From Candidatus Poribacteria bacterium (GTDB taxonomy: Bacteria > Poribacteria > WGA-4E > WGA-3G), in contig JAPPCZ010000010.1 of assembly GCA_028824685.1 (NCBI GenBank), positions 1 to 64,000 of the forward strand: 64,000 nt of DNA, given 5' to 3'. A program made the translations under genes and the position numbers. Below the pieces are notes generated by a model. The model saw only the letters and a list, made by a program, of their open reading frames with translations, had not been told where the DNA came from and made no database searches. Shown piece after piece: positions 9,218 through 17,763 of the stretch. Numbering within the stretch: the stretch's first letter is position 1; every line of letters starts with the position of its first letter.

Positions 9218-9576
9218 TGCACGGTACAGTATCAGATAGAGGTGTGCCGATAATTACCCTCTCCATCGCAGGGCAAGAGTGGGCGGCGATTATTGATACA
9301 GGTTTCAATGGAGATCTGGAATTGCCTGAAATTTTGCGAGATGAATTGAACCCTCAATATGTAGGAAGAGTGACTTCTGCATTAGCCGGTGCCCAAACAA
9401 TTGAGGAAGATGTTTATTTAGCCGATTTTCCTTTTGACGGTAACATTATTCAGGCGAGGACAACTTTCGTAATCGGCAGTGAGATTCTTATAGGGACTCA
9501 TTTGCTACGTGAGTATCGTTTAGAAATTGACTTTGTCAGACGAACCGTTGTATTAGAAAAGGTTATGATCGGATAA
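9214..9576 (+). CDS. Retropepsin-like clan AA aspartic protease
   Basis: This 120-residue protein carries the single-copy aspartic protease signature: AAIIDTGFNGDLELP (Asp-Thr-Gly at about 28-30) and a distal hydrophobic-glycine motif ILIGTHLLREYRLEIDF. Such short proteins act as homodimers in which each subunit supplies one catalytic Asp (family knowledge). It has no signal peptide, so it should be cytosolic. The start codon overlaps the end of the 83-residue upstream gene by four bases. Substrate unknown. Confidence 0.8.
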   Translation: MMHGTVSDRGVPIITLSIAGQEWAAIIDTGFNGDLELPEILRDELNPQYVGRVTSALAGAQTIEEDVYLADFPFDGNIIQARTTFVIGSEILIGTHLLREYRLEIDFVRRTVVLEKVMIG

Positions 9577-9624
9577 TTGTTTAGTAGTTACCAAGACAAA
9601 ATGCATCAAACCACAAACTGGATA

Positions 9625-10152
9625 TTATTTCATCAACCGCTCAACAATTCTATCAACAATACCTTCAGCGCGTCCCCGAATTTGATCCGATGTAAGACTC
9701 TGAATAGGATGCGCGACAGTGAGCGGTTCTAATTCATTATGTCCAAGTACACGCGCTTGAACCTTTCCTGCAGCAAAAAACACCTCTGTACAGATTGCCA
9801 GGCTTGGCACGCCGCGTTCCTCTAAAACACTTCCATCGTGCATACTGCACGATATACACGAACCTCAGTCTGCAAGTCCTTCAATGACAAAATCTGCACT
9901 TTCCGCAAGATCAACAAGCAACTCAGTTGGTGCAGGACGCGCGAATGTCGGTTTTTTGACACGTACAACTTCAGAAATATCAAACCTTTCACGCATTAAT
10001 TCTTCAACGCGATCAAGAAAAATATCACTACCGTTTTTGGTAATGTCTAACAATCCCATCACTTTTCCATCAAAGGTATCAAGTCGTGGAGCCAAAAATT
10101 TCTCAGCTGCATCACTTTGCGAGGTGGGATCAAGTAACGTAACTTCTGCCAT
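9625..10152 (-). CDS. UGSC-family probable selenoprotein (UGA recoded as Sec96)
   Basis: From the ATG at 10152 (GGAG 8 bases upstream) the frame runs 95 codons to TGA at 9867-9865 and then continues open for another 79 codons to TAA at 9627-9625. Reading TGA as selenocysteine gives U96-G97-S98-C99, the defining motif of the UGSC (seleno)protein family known from marine bacteria. The sequence after UGA (CISCSMHDG..., LAICTEVF, HPIQSLTSDQIRGRA) is a normal conserved-looking protein. A perfect 7-bp hairpin 11 bases after the UGA fits a bacterial SECIS. The catalytic role of the family is not established; redox or reductase-like chemistry is likely. It follows a TPR gene by 11 bases. The alternative is a nonsense mutation at a Cys codon. 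Confidence 0.85.
9835..9853 (-). promoter_or_regulatory. SECIS-like hairpin downstream of the UGA codon
   Basis: On the minus strand, the stem ATCGTGC/GCACGAT (7 perfect pairs) closes the loop AGTAT, beginning 11 bases after the TGA. The loop has G as its second base, about 20 bases from the UGA. This matches the general rule for bacterial SECIS elements: a short stem-loop inside the coding region with a G among the first two loop bases, roughly 16-37 bases from UGA. It should recruit SelB with Sec-tRNA. Confidence 0.7.
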
Positions 10153-10163
10153 AGTCAAATCTC

Positions 10164-10496
10164 CTATGTGGTTGAACCGGACGTTTCCATCTGAACCTGT
10201 TGGGATTTCGCCATTGCATCTTCTGCTTCCTGAATCATGCCTTTACGCTGGTAACACATAGATAAACTGGTGTAAACAAGCGGGTCATTCGGATTGATTT
10301 CAATTGCTTTTTGGACAGCTTCAATGGCTTCATCGTATTGACCAAGCCGTTCATAGGCATGCCCCAATCCGAGATAGCCCTCAATGTAGTCAGGATATGC
10401 TTCAATGAGTTGCTTGAAAGCGTTAACTGCCGCCTCTAAGTCATTTTCTGCGAAATGTGTGAGTGCAACATCGTAAAGTTCTTCTTGTGTTGACAT
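10164..10496 (-). CDS. Small TPR protein upstream of the selenoprotein
   Basis: This 110-residue soluble protein is made of about three tetratricopeptide repeats: DVALTHFAENDLEAAVNAFKQ, then GYLGLGHAYERLGQYDEAIEAV and VYTSLSMCYQRKGMIQEAED. TPR proteins serve as protein-protein adaptors. I chose the ATG at 10496, preceded by AAGGAAA, rather than an ATG 12 codons upstream without a ribosome site. The UGSC gene begins 11 bases after its stop, so the two are likely one operon and this protein may be a partner of the selenoprotein (inference). Confidence 0.85.
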   Translation of the reverse strand: MSTQEELYDVALTHFAENDLEAAVNAFKQLIEAYPDYIEGYLGLGHAYERLGQYDEAIEAVQKAIEINPNDPLVYTSLSMCYQRKGMIQEAEDAMAKSQQVQMETSGSTT

Positions 10497-10606
10497 CTTT
10501 TTTTCCTTACAAAATTTTGAGTATTCTAACAAAAATTTCTGTGGAAGTCAATTGGATTACGATTAGGATGTGTAAAGTTTTGAAATCAATGTTATTGAGA
10601 AAAGAC

Positions 10607-13600
10607 TTACTTCAAAATCAACATCCGCCGCGTAGCAGTAAAGTCGCCTGCGGTTAACGTATAGAAATACACGCCACTTGCCACAAACTCACCAACATCA
10701 TTCCTGCCATCCCAATGCACTGCACGACTACGACTGTGATATATCCCCGCTGCCTGATGTCCCAATGCCAATGTCCGAACAACCACACCATTCGCTGCAT
10801 AGATTGTTAAGGTAACATCAGCAGACTTTGCAAGATGATACGGTATCCACGTCTCAGGATTGAACGGATTAGGATAGTTTGCGAGCAGTGCTGTCTTTTC
10901 TGGAAGCAACGATGCTAATAGTCGTTCGAGATTCTCTATACCTTGTTGGAATGCAAGCGACCCATCATCTTCAATCCGTGCCTGTTTTATCCATGCTTGG
11001 ACCATTTCAGGCATCAGTTCTGCGTTACCTGTTGCAAGTATCGGAGACGCAGCAGTGGAATTCGTTGACTCACCAAAGTGTCGCGCGACAAGAATGAGGT
11101 CTTGCACATTTATAACGCCATCACGATTTACATCTGTCCGCAAGTTTGCAGGCGCGTTTGAGCCAAAATCCTTTGCCACGAGAACCAGATCCACGATACT
11201 AACCCGTCCATCCTGATTCACATCCCAGGCAGGATAATCTCCCACACTGATGGTAATATTAGGTGGAACAGTAGGAATGATCGCACCACTGATAGAACTG
11301 AACTCAAAGTTTTCCAGTATCACTTGTGTTTTACCGGCTGCTTTTGCCTTGAATGTCACCGACAGCAGTCCGCCTGAACCGTTCACGCCACTTTCAGCTA
11401 TCCGCGCTGAAAACACATTTGTGATTTTACCCTCTGTGTTGTCAATCGTGCCACCTTGGAAGAAGGTATCTCCACCTTCCAACTTCAGAAAATCGTCTTC
11501 GGTAACTTCAACGGCTTCAAGCATATTCGGGTCAAAGGCAATATCCGCTTGCCATCCTGCTAAATCGGTGATGTTTTCTGCGTTGAGGTTGAGTGAAAAT
11601 GTACCACCAACGGAGGGTGTAGTTGTTTCCGTTGCAGAAAATGTGAAGCCGGCACCCGGAGGAATTAGCGTATACTCTGTGCCTTCATCAAACCCGACAG
11701 AGCATAACCGAAACCTTCCATCCAAGTTTAGAATTGCAACTAACAGGACATTTGCGCCTTCTTTGAGTGTAACAGGGGAAAATCGATCATAAAGCCGTGC
11801 ACCACTACGTGTTCTAACGGCTTTATGTACCAAGTCTCCATTGAGCCAGATTTTTACAGACGCGTCTTCACTTCCTTCAAGTATTTTTGTTTTCTGTTCA
11901 CGAGGTGAATTCAAGACGATAGCACTGTAAATTAAGGGGTGTTTTCCTCTGTCGTCCTCTCCAAAAGACAGTATTTCAAAGATATTTCGGCCTTCTTGTT
12001 CTTGGTCAATTTTGGCAGATTTCCACACGTTATCTCCGACGTGTTGTCCATCTTTTGCACCGTATGTAGCGACTTGCTGTTCTGTCACGGTGCCGCCACT
12101 CGCTTCAGCTAACCAATCTGTGTCAAAATGTTCGGCGGGTAATTTTAGCCACGTCCAAGGCCCCTCTATTTGCGGTCCGGTCCTCGCAGAACCAGGGTTT
12201 TCAAGCCAAAAAACATAAGGGAATATAGGGGAACTTTCCAAAGGAGAAATGTCTGATATTAAGTTGCCATAAAGTTTAACCATTTCCAGATTTACCAATT
12301 TTGCCAATGGAGACACGTCCGATATTAGGTTATTGTGAATATCCAAATGTTTCAATTTCGTCAATGCTGCCAGAGGGGTTATATCTGATATATCATTGTT
12401 ATTTGCTACAAATTTCTCCAAATTTGTTAACTTTGTAATGGGGGATAAATCTGGTGTCTTCCAATTATAGGCAATGTCAAGAATAGTCAACTGTGTTAAC
12501 CCTGCCAGCGGTGAAAGGTCTTCTATGCCCCCATTCTGAAATGTCAATCTTCTCAGACTTTTTATATCTGCCAAAAGAGATAGGTCAGGTACCGGTGTGC
12601 GCCCAAAGTCTAACCATCTCAGTTTGGGTAGTTTGACAAGTGGCGATAAATCAGATATATTAGGATTATCCCATGCTCCTAAACCGATAAGGTTTTTTAA
12701 TCCCGCAAGTGGTGAGAGATCGGATAAAGGATTCTCTGAAATCCATAACTCTTCCAAATTTATAGCGGACTCAATGCCTGTCAAATCCCTAATGTCCCTA
12801 TTGCTTGCTCTTAGGATTGTTAATGTTGCTATTTCTTCACGCGTAATCGGAACATTACTCTCTTTGTCAAGTGCTTCGGCAATTGCGTCGCGAAGGTTTG
12901 AGTCAGGAATATCAATTTCTGAAGGTGGTAACAGCGTATATTCTGTGCCTTCTTCAAAACCGAAGTGTCCCGTAATCGTTCCGCCATTGCCAACTGCGAC
13001 TAACAAGACATTTGGTCCCTGTTTCAAGGTGACAGGAAAATACTGATTGAAGCCGTCATCATCATCTCGCCAATAATCGTATTCAGCAGGTCTGATTAAC
13101 TGCTCGTAGATTAACTCACCATTTAGCCAAACCTTGTTACGACCTGCACTACCCACAAACATATTTATTTTTTGTTCCCGCGGTGAATCTAATATTACGG
13201 AACCGTAGATAACAATAACTTCTGTACTCCATTCATACTCTTCGGGTAAGCCAAAAGCACGCACCATTTCCGACATATTATTTGTAGTCCCACCATAAGT
13301 ACCTACAGGAGAAATTTTATGGGCAGCCCATTCATAGTTTCCGACTGCTTTTCCTTCGGTTGCGCCTCTCGTAGCAATCTGATGTTCTGTTACAGAACCC
13401 CCACTTACTTCTGACAGCAAATCTGTCCTGTTATCAAGTTGTTTTTCTGGGATTGGCAGCCACAACCAAGGTCCTTCTATTTTGGGACCTCCTATAGGAG
13501 CACCAGGGTTTTCAACCCAACTTATATGAGTGCGCGCAGCTAACCCATCCAAAGCGGATACGTCAACTATTTGATTTACACGTAAATCTAACCATTCTAA

Positions 13601-16126
13601 GTTGGTTAGCCCTGCAAGTGAAGACACGTCTGATATCCTGTTTGCGTGAAGGTACAGTTCTCTTAATCCTGTTAAACTCGACAATGGTGATATATCAACT
13701 ATCTCGTTCCGTGGTAAATCTAACCGTTCTAAGCTGATTACCCCTGCAAGTGAAGACACGTCTGATATTCTATTCTCGGCAAGTCGTAAACGTCTTAACC
13801 CTATTAAACCTGATAATGGCGACAAAGAATAATCGTACACTCTTCTGCTATGATTAAGGTTTAGATACTCCAATTTGGTTAATCCTGCCAATGATGAAAT
13901 ATCCGATAGTGAATCGCAACCATGAAGGTCCAACCATTCTAAATTGATTAGGCTTGCCAAGGGTGAAATATTCGATAGCGTCTCATTGTTAGCGATCTGC
14001 AATAGTGTTAGGCTGGTTAATCCTGCCAGTGGTGCCAGGTTTTCTGTTCCGGTTCCATAGAGCCTCAATCTTTCCAGGTTTGTAAGGCGTGCCAGTGGTG
14101 AAATGTCTGGTATTGGCGTATTAAACAATTCTAACCATTTTAGATTTGTTAATTCTGCAAGTGGCGAAAAATCTTCCATAGCCATATTCCAAGCAGCTAA
14201 ACCGAAAAGGTTTTTCAATCCTGCAAGTGGTGATAAATCCGTTATAGGATTCCCTGAAATCCACAACTCTTCCAAATTTATTGCATACTGAATACCTGTC
14301 AAATCCCTAATGTCCTTGTTACTTGCTCTTAGGGTTGTTAATGTTGCCATATCTTCAACTGTAATCACATCATCTACTGCTTTACCAAGTGCATCCGCAA
14401 TTGTAGCACCGAGATTCACATCTGGAATATAAATACCAGCACCAGGAATACGCTCCGGACGCTCCACAACTGGAGGTAAGACACTATCAGGAGAATCCAA
14501 CGCAGTAATCACATCGTCAAAAGCCGATGTCCATGCGTCTCGTTTTATAACACCGTTTTCTAATACCAATGCTCCTAATAAGTTTTGTAAACTCACATTA
14601 TTACTAATTTTCTCAAGGAACGTTCCTGTTTCTAACCCGACTGCAGCTGCAGCGTGTGCTGCACTGAGAGGTGCTTGAAATGCCTCGTGCAATCGTTGGA
14701 CCGGTTCAATACCACCAAATACGCCACCTGTTTTTTCCAGTGCCGTACGAAAACGTTTCATATCTTCCGCTACAAGTTCATCCATCTCTGTTTTTTCAAC
14801 ATAGAGTTCTAATGCGCGTTCTTTGTTAAAAGGTGGGTTATCTGCTTGTTCAACAACAGCACGCACTTCGTCTTCAAACGTCTGCATCCCTTTTGTGTGG
14901 CAGCCAATGCAGGAGAGACCCGTGCGTACTGTCGGATCCGCCACAGCAGGATTCGAAACGATGCTGATCGGTGCCGCATCAATACGGATGCCTTCCCTAT
15001 CTACAATAAAATATGCTTGTAAACCATTCGGTAAATTGAAGATAATTTCACCACCATCTTGTGAGAAATCAAGCGGATGTGTAAGGATACTCTGTGACTC
15101 TGAACTCCCCGCAAAGTCATAACTTTTCCAATACGCACCATACCGAGACGTGTGACGCTCAAGAACACGATTGTGCCTGGAAACACGGGAATTATTAAAA
15201 CCTGCACGCCATACGCGTTTCCCTGGCGCATTCAGGAGGTTTTCAGCAACAAACACCTCAAGGGATGCTTCTAATTCGCGGTCTGTTTCGGGCAACGCGA
15301 GAATGTCATGGTAGAGCGGGGGTAGTGAAGCAGTCGCAAGAAACCAATCTATATTGACAAACGGCACTTCGCAGTTCATCTCTTGCTGTAGGGTCGTCAG
15401 TTTTTCGCGGAGATGTGTTTGTGTCGGCACATCAAACGTCATTTTATAAGGATACGCTTGCTCAATTTGTGTCCATGCATCGTTTCGGACATCCCACTCA
15501 TAATCGCGTAGGTCAATGTAGAAAATAGTTTGTTCGGCATCAATGGGTTGCGGTTTAACAACTTCGCGTCCCCAAGAGAGGCTATTTATCAGTTTTGAGA
15601 GTGCACGCCGATAGGCGTTTAGTGCTTCAGTCGTCTCACCTGCGTTATAAAGATGTGTTAGCGTAAAATAACGTGCAAACAATTTGTCACGTGATGGGAG
15701 AGAATTGACGTGGTTTTCAATTGTCTGAAGCACTGTATCAGTCGTAATGAAGTCGGTTTCTGGCCTGGGAATTTCGTTCCAATCTGGCGCGCCTACCGTA
15801 ATCCATTGGCGGATCGTCTCAATCGCTGCGGGGGCAAGCGGTGGTTGTCCGAGTGGCATCCGCTTGGCAAGGTTTGTTTCAATGAGTCGTTGATAGAATA
15901 CGGAAGCGTCCGGATCTCCCGGAACAACTGATCCATCTTCAATAAGTGCTGTGTATTCAATAAGAAGATCATCAGAGAATGAGCCATTTTTCCCGTGACA
16001 GATTAGGCAGGATTGCTCAAATATCGCATAAGCCTCTTGCGCCAGATTCTGTTGTGCATCAACACTGCCAACTAACATCAACATCAATATGCAACTGATT
16101 TTTATGATATTTATTTGTTTCTTCAA
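10607..16126 (-). CDS. Giant secreted protein: haem motifs, LRR blocks, cohesin, dockerin, sorting-like C-terminus
   Basis: This 1839-residue protein has a signal peptide ending near SVDAQ. In order: a planctomycete-type cytochrome c motif CLICHG (40-44) with a later Met-Pro segment RMPLGQPPL; a second CIGCH (406-410); leucine-rich repeats of internalin type (LxxLxLxxNxISDVSPLAGL) at about 585-875; a beta-sandwich segment with KVWLNGELIYEQ (about 880-1065); a second LRR block (about 1082-1308) and second sandwich with KIWLNGDLVH; a cohesin-like domain (about 1495-1628); a dockerin with duplicated DVNQDGRVSIVDLVLVAKDFG-type loops (about 1633-1688); and a final module starting NYPNPFNPETWIPY. 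The LRR-plus-sandwich unit is duplicated. It is probably an extracellular haem protein with adhesive parts. Its role is unknown. Confidence 0.85.
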   Translation of the reverse strand: MKKQINIIKISCILMLMLVGSVDAQQNLAQEAYAIFEQSCLICHGKNGSFSDDLLIEYTALIEDGSVVPGDPDASVFYQRLIETNLAKRMPLGQPPLAPAAIETIRQWITVGAPDWNEIPRPETDFITTDTVLQTIENHVNSLPSRDKLFARYFTLTHLYNAGETTEALNAYRRALSKLINSLSWGREVVKPQPIDAEQTIFYIDLRDYEWDVRNDAWTQIEQAYPYKMTFDVPTQTHLREKLTTLQQEMNCEVPFVNIDWFLATASLPPLYHDILALPETDRELEASLEVFVAENLLNAPGKRVWRAGFNNSRVSRHNRVLERHTSRYGAYWKSYDFAGSSESQSILTHPLDFSQDGGEIIFNLPNGLQAYFIVDREGIRIDAAPISIVSNPAVADPTVRTGLSCIGCHTKGMQTFEDEVRAVVEQADNPPFNKERALELYVEKTEMDELVAEDMKRFRTALEKTGGVFGGIEPVQRLHEAFQAPLSAAHAAAAVGLETGTFLEKISNNVSLQNLLGALVLENGVIKRDAWTSAFDDVITALDSPDSVLPPVVERPERIPGAGIYIPDVNLGATIADALGKAVDDVITVEDMATLTTLRASNKDIRDLTGIQYAINLEELWISGNPITDLSPLAGLKNLFGLAAWNMAMEDFSPLAELTNLKWLELFNTPIPDISPLARLTNLERLRLYGTGTENLAPLAGLTSLTLLQIANNETLSNISPLASLINLEWLDLHGCDSLSDISSLAGLTKLEYLNLNHSRRVYDYSLSPLSGLIGLRRLRLAENRISDVSSLAGVISLERLDLPRNEIVDISPLSSLTGLRELYLHANRISDVSSLAGLTNLEWLDLRVNQIVDVSALDGLAARTHISWVENPGAPIGGPKIEGPWLWLPIPEKQLDNRTDLLSEVSGGSVTEHQIATRGATEGKAVGNYEWAAHKISPVGTYGGTTNNMSEMVRAFGLPEEYEWSTEVIVIYGSVILDSPREQKINMFVGSAGRNKVWLNGELIYEQLIRPAEYDYWRDDDDGFNQYFPVTLKQGPNVLLVAVGNGGTITGHFGFEEGTEYTLLPPSEIDIPDSNLRDAIAEALDKESNVPITREEIATLTILRASNRDIRDLTGIESAINLEELWISENPLSDLSPLAGLKNLIGLGAWDNPNISDLSPLVKLPKLRWLDFGRTPVPDLSLLADIKSLRRLTFQNGGIEDLSPLAGLTQLTILDIAYNWKTPDLSPITKLTNLEKFVANNNDISDITPLAALTKLKHLDIHNNLISDVSPLAKLVNLEMVKLYGNLISDISPLESSPIFPYVFWLENPGSARTGPQIEGPWTWLKLPAEHFDTDWLAEASGGTVTEQQVATYGAKDGQHVGDNVWKSAKIDQEQEGRNIFEILSFGEDDRGKHPLIYSAIVLNSPREQKTKILEGSEDASVKIWLNGDLVHKAVRTRSGARLYDRFSPVTLKEGANVLLVAILNLDGRFRLCSVGFDEGTEYTLIPPGAGFTFSATETTTPSVGGTFSLNLNAENITDLAGWQADIAFDPNMLEAVEVTEDDFLKLEGGDTFFQGGTIDNTEGKITNVFSARIAESGVNGSGGLLSVTFKAKAAGKTQVILENFEFSSISGAIIPTVPPNITISVGDYPAWDVNQDGRVSIVDLVLVAKDFGSNAPANLRTDVNRDGVINVQDLILVARHFGESTNSTAASPILATGNAELMPEMVQAWIKQARIEDDGSLAFQQGIENLERLLASLLPEKTALLANYPNPFNPETWIPYHLAKSADVTLTIYAANGVVVRTLALGHQAAGIYHSRSRAVHWDGRNDVGEFVASGVYFYTLTAGDFTATRRMLILK

Positions 16127-16452
16127 TTCGCTGTTCCCTCTCTAATTTATTGCGTCTATTTCTGGTTATGAATATTATTTAATAACGTGAGTTTGATAAT
16201 TAGATTGAGTATAGATGTAGGTTGGGTAGAGCAAAGCGAAACCCAACAATTCAAACACCTTGACAGTCCTAAAGAGTTGGGTTTCACTCATTTTTTCAGA
16301 AATATCAACCTCAAATGGGCAACAACTTCTCTTTAGGTCTGTTTTTATTGTAGATTTCCGTTCTACCTAACCTACGGGATTTATCTATTTTCTGGTTATG
16401 AATATTATTTAATAGTATATCTGAGTTATTGAAGTATTGTCAAGTAAACAGT

Positions 16453-16811
16453 TTTAAGACCCAGGGTTATTCAGTTTTCGAAATTTTCGATGATTTTTTG
16501 CTATTACGTTAATGTTATATAGTAGTCTCTTGTCCGTGTCTGTAGTCCCGTATGACGATTAAATAAATATTTCGGTAATTTCATTAGTCCCGTAGGGACG
16601 ATATGTTTATAGAAAAATGTTACCCACTGCCTCTTGAGTTCCGTAGGAACGGCATAGAAGACTTAACATCTCGTCCCCACCAAATCAACGCTATGAATGC
16701 GTGTATGGCATTCAGCGGGACTAAAGAACAATGTTCATGTTTATGGATATTAACTTTCAGTAAATCTCAATACCAGAAAACTCTTAAAACTGAATAACCC
16801 TGTTTAAGACC
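16453..16811. repeat. 9-bp target-site duplication TTTAAGACC flanking the MITE
   Basis: TTTAAGACC occurs at 16453-16461 and again at 16803-16811, exactly abutting the element at 16462-16802. A perfect 9-bp direct repeat at both edges is the footprint of a transposase-mediated insertion. Confidence 0.85.
16462..16802. mobile_element. MITE-like element, TIR CAGGGTTATTCAGTTTT (copy 2)
   Basis: The element is 341 bp with perfect 17-bp terminal inverted repeats: CAGGGTTATTCAGTTTT at 16462-16478 and AAAACTGAATAACCCTG at 16786-16802. It is flanked by a perfect 9-bp duplication. The interior contains other dispersed repeats, AGTCCCGTAGGGACGATATG, GAGTTCCGTAGGAACGGCATA and ATCAACGCTATGAATGCG, so it is a mosaic. 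Its one open frame (16603-16797) runs through these repeats and looks non-coding. The family of the parent transposase cannot be told; 9-bp duplications occur in several IS families. Confidence 0.85.
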
Positions 16812-16901
16812 TCAGAGCCATTCAATTGTCGAGTTTTCCCTTTAATTGTATTGTAGGAGGGAATTCCGATTCCCGACTATCATTGTGTTTTGTCGCTTTT
16901 T

Positions 16902-17258
16902 CTGCAAACTTATTGTTAATATATTGGATATCTATTGTGCCTAACGCCACAAAAACCTCTGATCACTCCACACAACTTGGTATAATATCAGTATGAAAAG
17001 AGAAAACCGACCCCCAAACACACCGAAAAGCGAAAGTAACTCTCTAAATGCAAAGACGACAACGCAAAACTTATCAAAATATATCCAGCAAAGGAAACCC
17101 GTGTTTCTCAACGCAGATGAAAAATATAAAACTTAAATAAAATGTCTATAAACCCTTACAGATACTGAGCTAATAGCGAATTTCAAAAAGTTGCCACGGT
17201 ATGAAAAAAGTTACCAAATGGTAACTTTTGAAGTAGGAGCGATCTCCGAATCGCGACC
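16902..17258 (+). repeat. Unit 1 of a degenerate tandem duplication
   Basis: Starting CTGCAAACTTATTGTTAATA, this unit shares long blocks with 17310-17643: ATATTGGATATCTATTGT, GGTATAATATCAGTATGAA, AATGCAAAGACGACAACGC, AACTTATCAAAAT and CCACGGTATAAAA-like segments. It ends in the hairpin AAAAGTTACC-AAAT-GGTAACTTTT (17206-17229), followed by a GTAGGAGCGATCTCCGAATCGCGACC arm. Confidence 0.7.
16993..17136 (+). pseudogene. 47-codon open frame in duplicated unit 1, possible gene relic
   Basis: It begins MKRENRPPNTPKSESNSLNA and ends VFLNADEKYKT, 7 bases after a TATAAT box with no ribosome site. In unit 2 the aligned frame reads NAKTTTRNLSK, then a stop, then KRKTVFFNAEEKRKNKI, so parts of this frame look conserved (QRKPVFLNADEK versus KRKTVFFNAEEK). 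That suggests a decayed small gene duplicated with its surroundings. Function unknown. Confidence 0.3.
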
Positions 17259-17309
17259 CATTCTTGTAGGAGCGAGCTCCAGCTCGCTACTATATACCGC
17301 TAACATTTC

Positions 17310-17643
17310 CTGCAAACTTATTGTAAATATATTGGATATCTATTGTCCAGTAAACCACGAAAACTTCTGATCACCACACAAAAACAGGTATAATATCAGT
17401 ATGAACAAACAAATGCAAAGACGACAACGCGAAACTTATCAAAATAAAACATGGACAGCAAGAGAAAAACCGTGTTCTTCAATGCAGAGGAAAAGAGAAA
17501 AAATAAAATTTAATTAAAAACAAGAAAAATGCCTATAAACCTATATGTAGACTGGTTTTATAGCCAATTTCAAAAATATACCACGGTATAAAAAAGTATA
17601 CCGTACGGTATACTTTTTGGAGAAACGATCTCCGAATCGAGAC
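17310..17643 (+). repeat. Unit 2 of a degenerate tandem duplication
   Basis: This is the counterpart of 16902-17258. It carries a 38-codon open frame at 17401-17517 in a different frame from the unit 1 frame. It ends in a perfect 28-bp palindrome (17591-17618, half AAAAAGTATACCGT) at the place where unit 1 has its AAAAGTTACC hairpin. The arms differ between the units but self-complementarity is kept. Confidence 0.7.
17591..17618. terminator. Perfect 28-bp palindrome, possible bidirectional terminator or operator
   Basis: The half-site AAAAAGTATACCGT is followed directly by its complement. The A-run on one side and T-run on the other give an intrinsic-terminator shape in both directions. It lies downstream of the dctM stop codon (17764), so it could end that minus-strand transcript. 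An operator role is also possible. Confidence 0.45.
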
Positions 17644-17763
17644 TCATTCTTTGTAGGAGCAGCCGCAGAATCGAGACCGTTCTTTGTAGGAGCGATCTCC
17701 GAATCGCGACCTTTACCCGCAAAATTTCGGTAGACACTCAACTATAGTAATGTCTATGGTAGT

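Larger units (their letters stand above)
16127..17763. other. 1.6-kb gene-free region built from repeats
   Basis: No convincing gene is present. From left to right it holds: an inverted pair GTAGGTTGGGTAGAG... / ...CTACCTAACCTAC (about 16219-16377); a transposon-like miniature element (16462-16802); a GGGAATTCCGATTCCCGACTA arm near 16858; a degenerate tandem duplication (16902-17258 and 17310-17643); and several copies of GTAGGAGCGATCTCCGAATCGCGACC or its variant (17235-17258, 17656-17712). Two short open frames in the tandem units are listed separately. Confidence 0.7.

Noticed and set aside
9865..10152. Two separate small genes split at the TGA
   Set aside because: The downstream half has no ribosome site, the frame is the same, and the codons after TGA give G-S-C as in the UGSC motif with a hairpin close behind; recoding explains it better.
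16603..16797. 64-codon frame inside the miniature transposon
   Set aside because: It runs through AGTTCCGTAGGAAC and AATCAACGC repeat units and shows no protein character; not a transposase.
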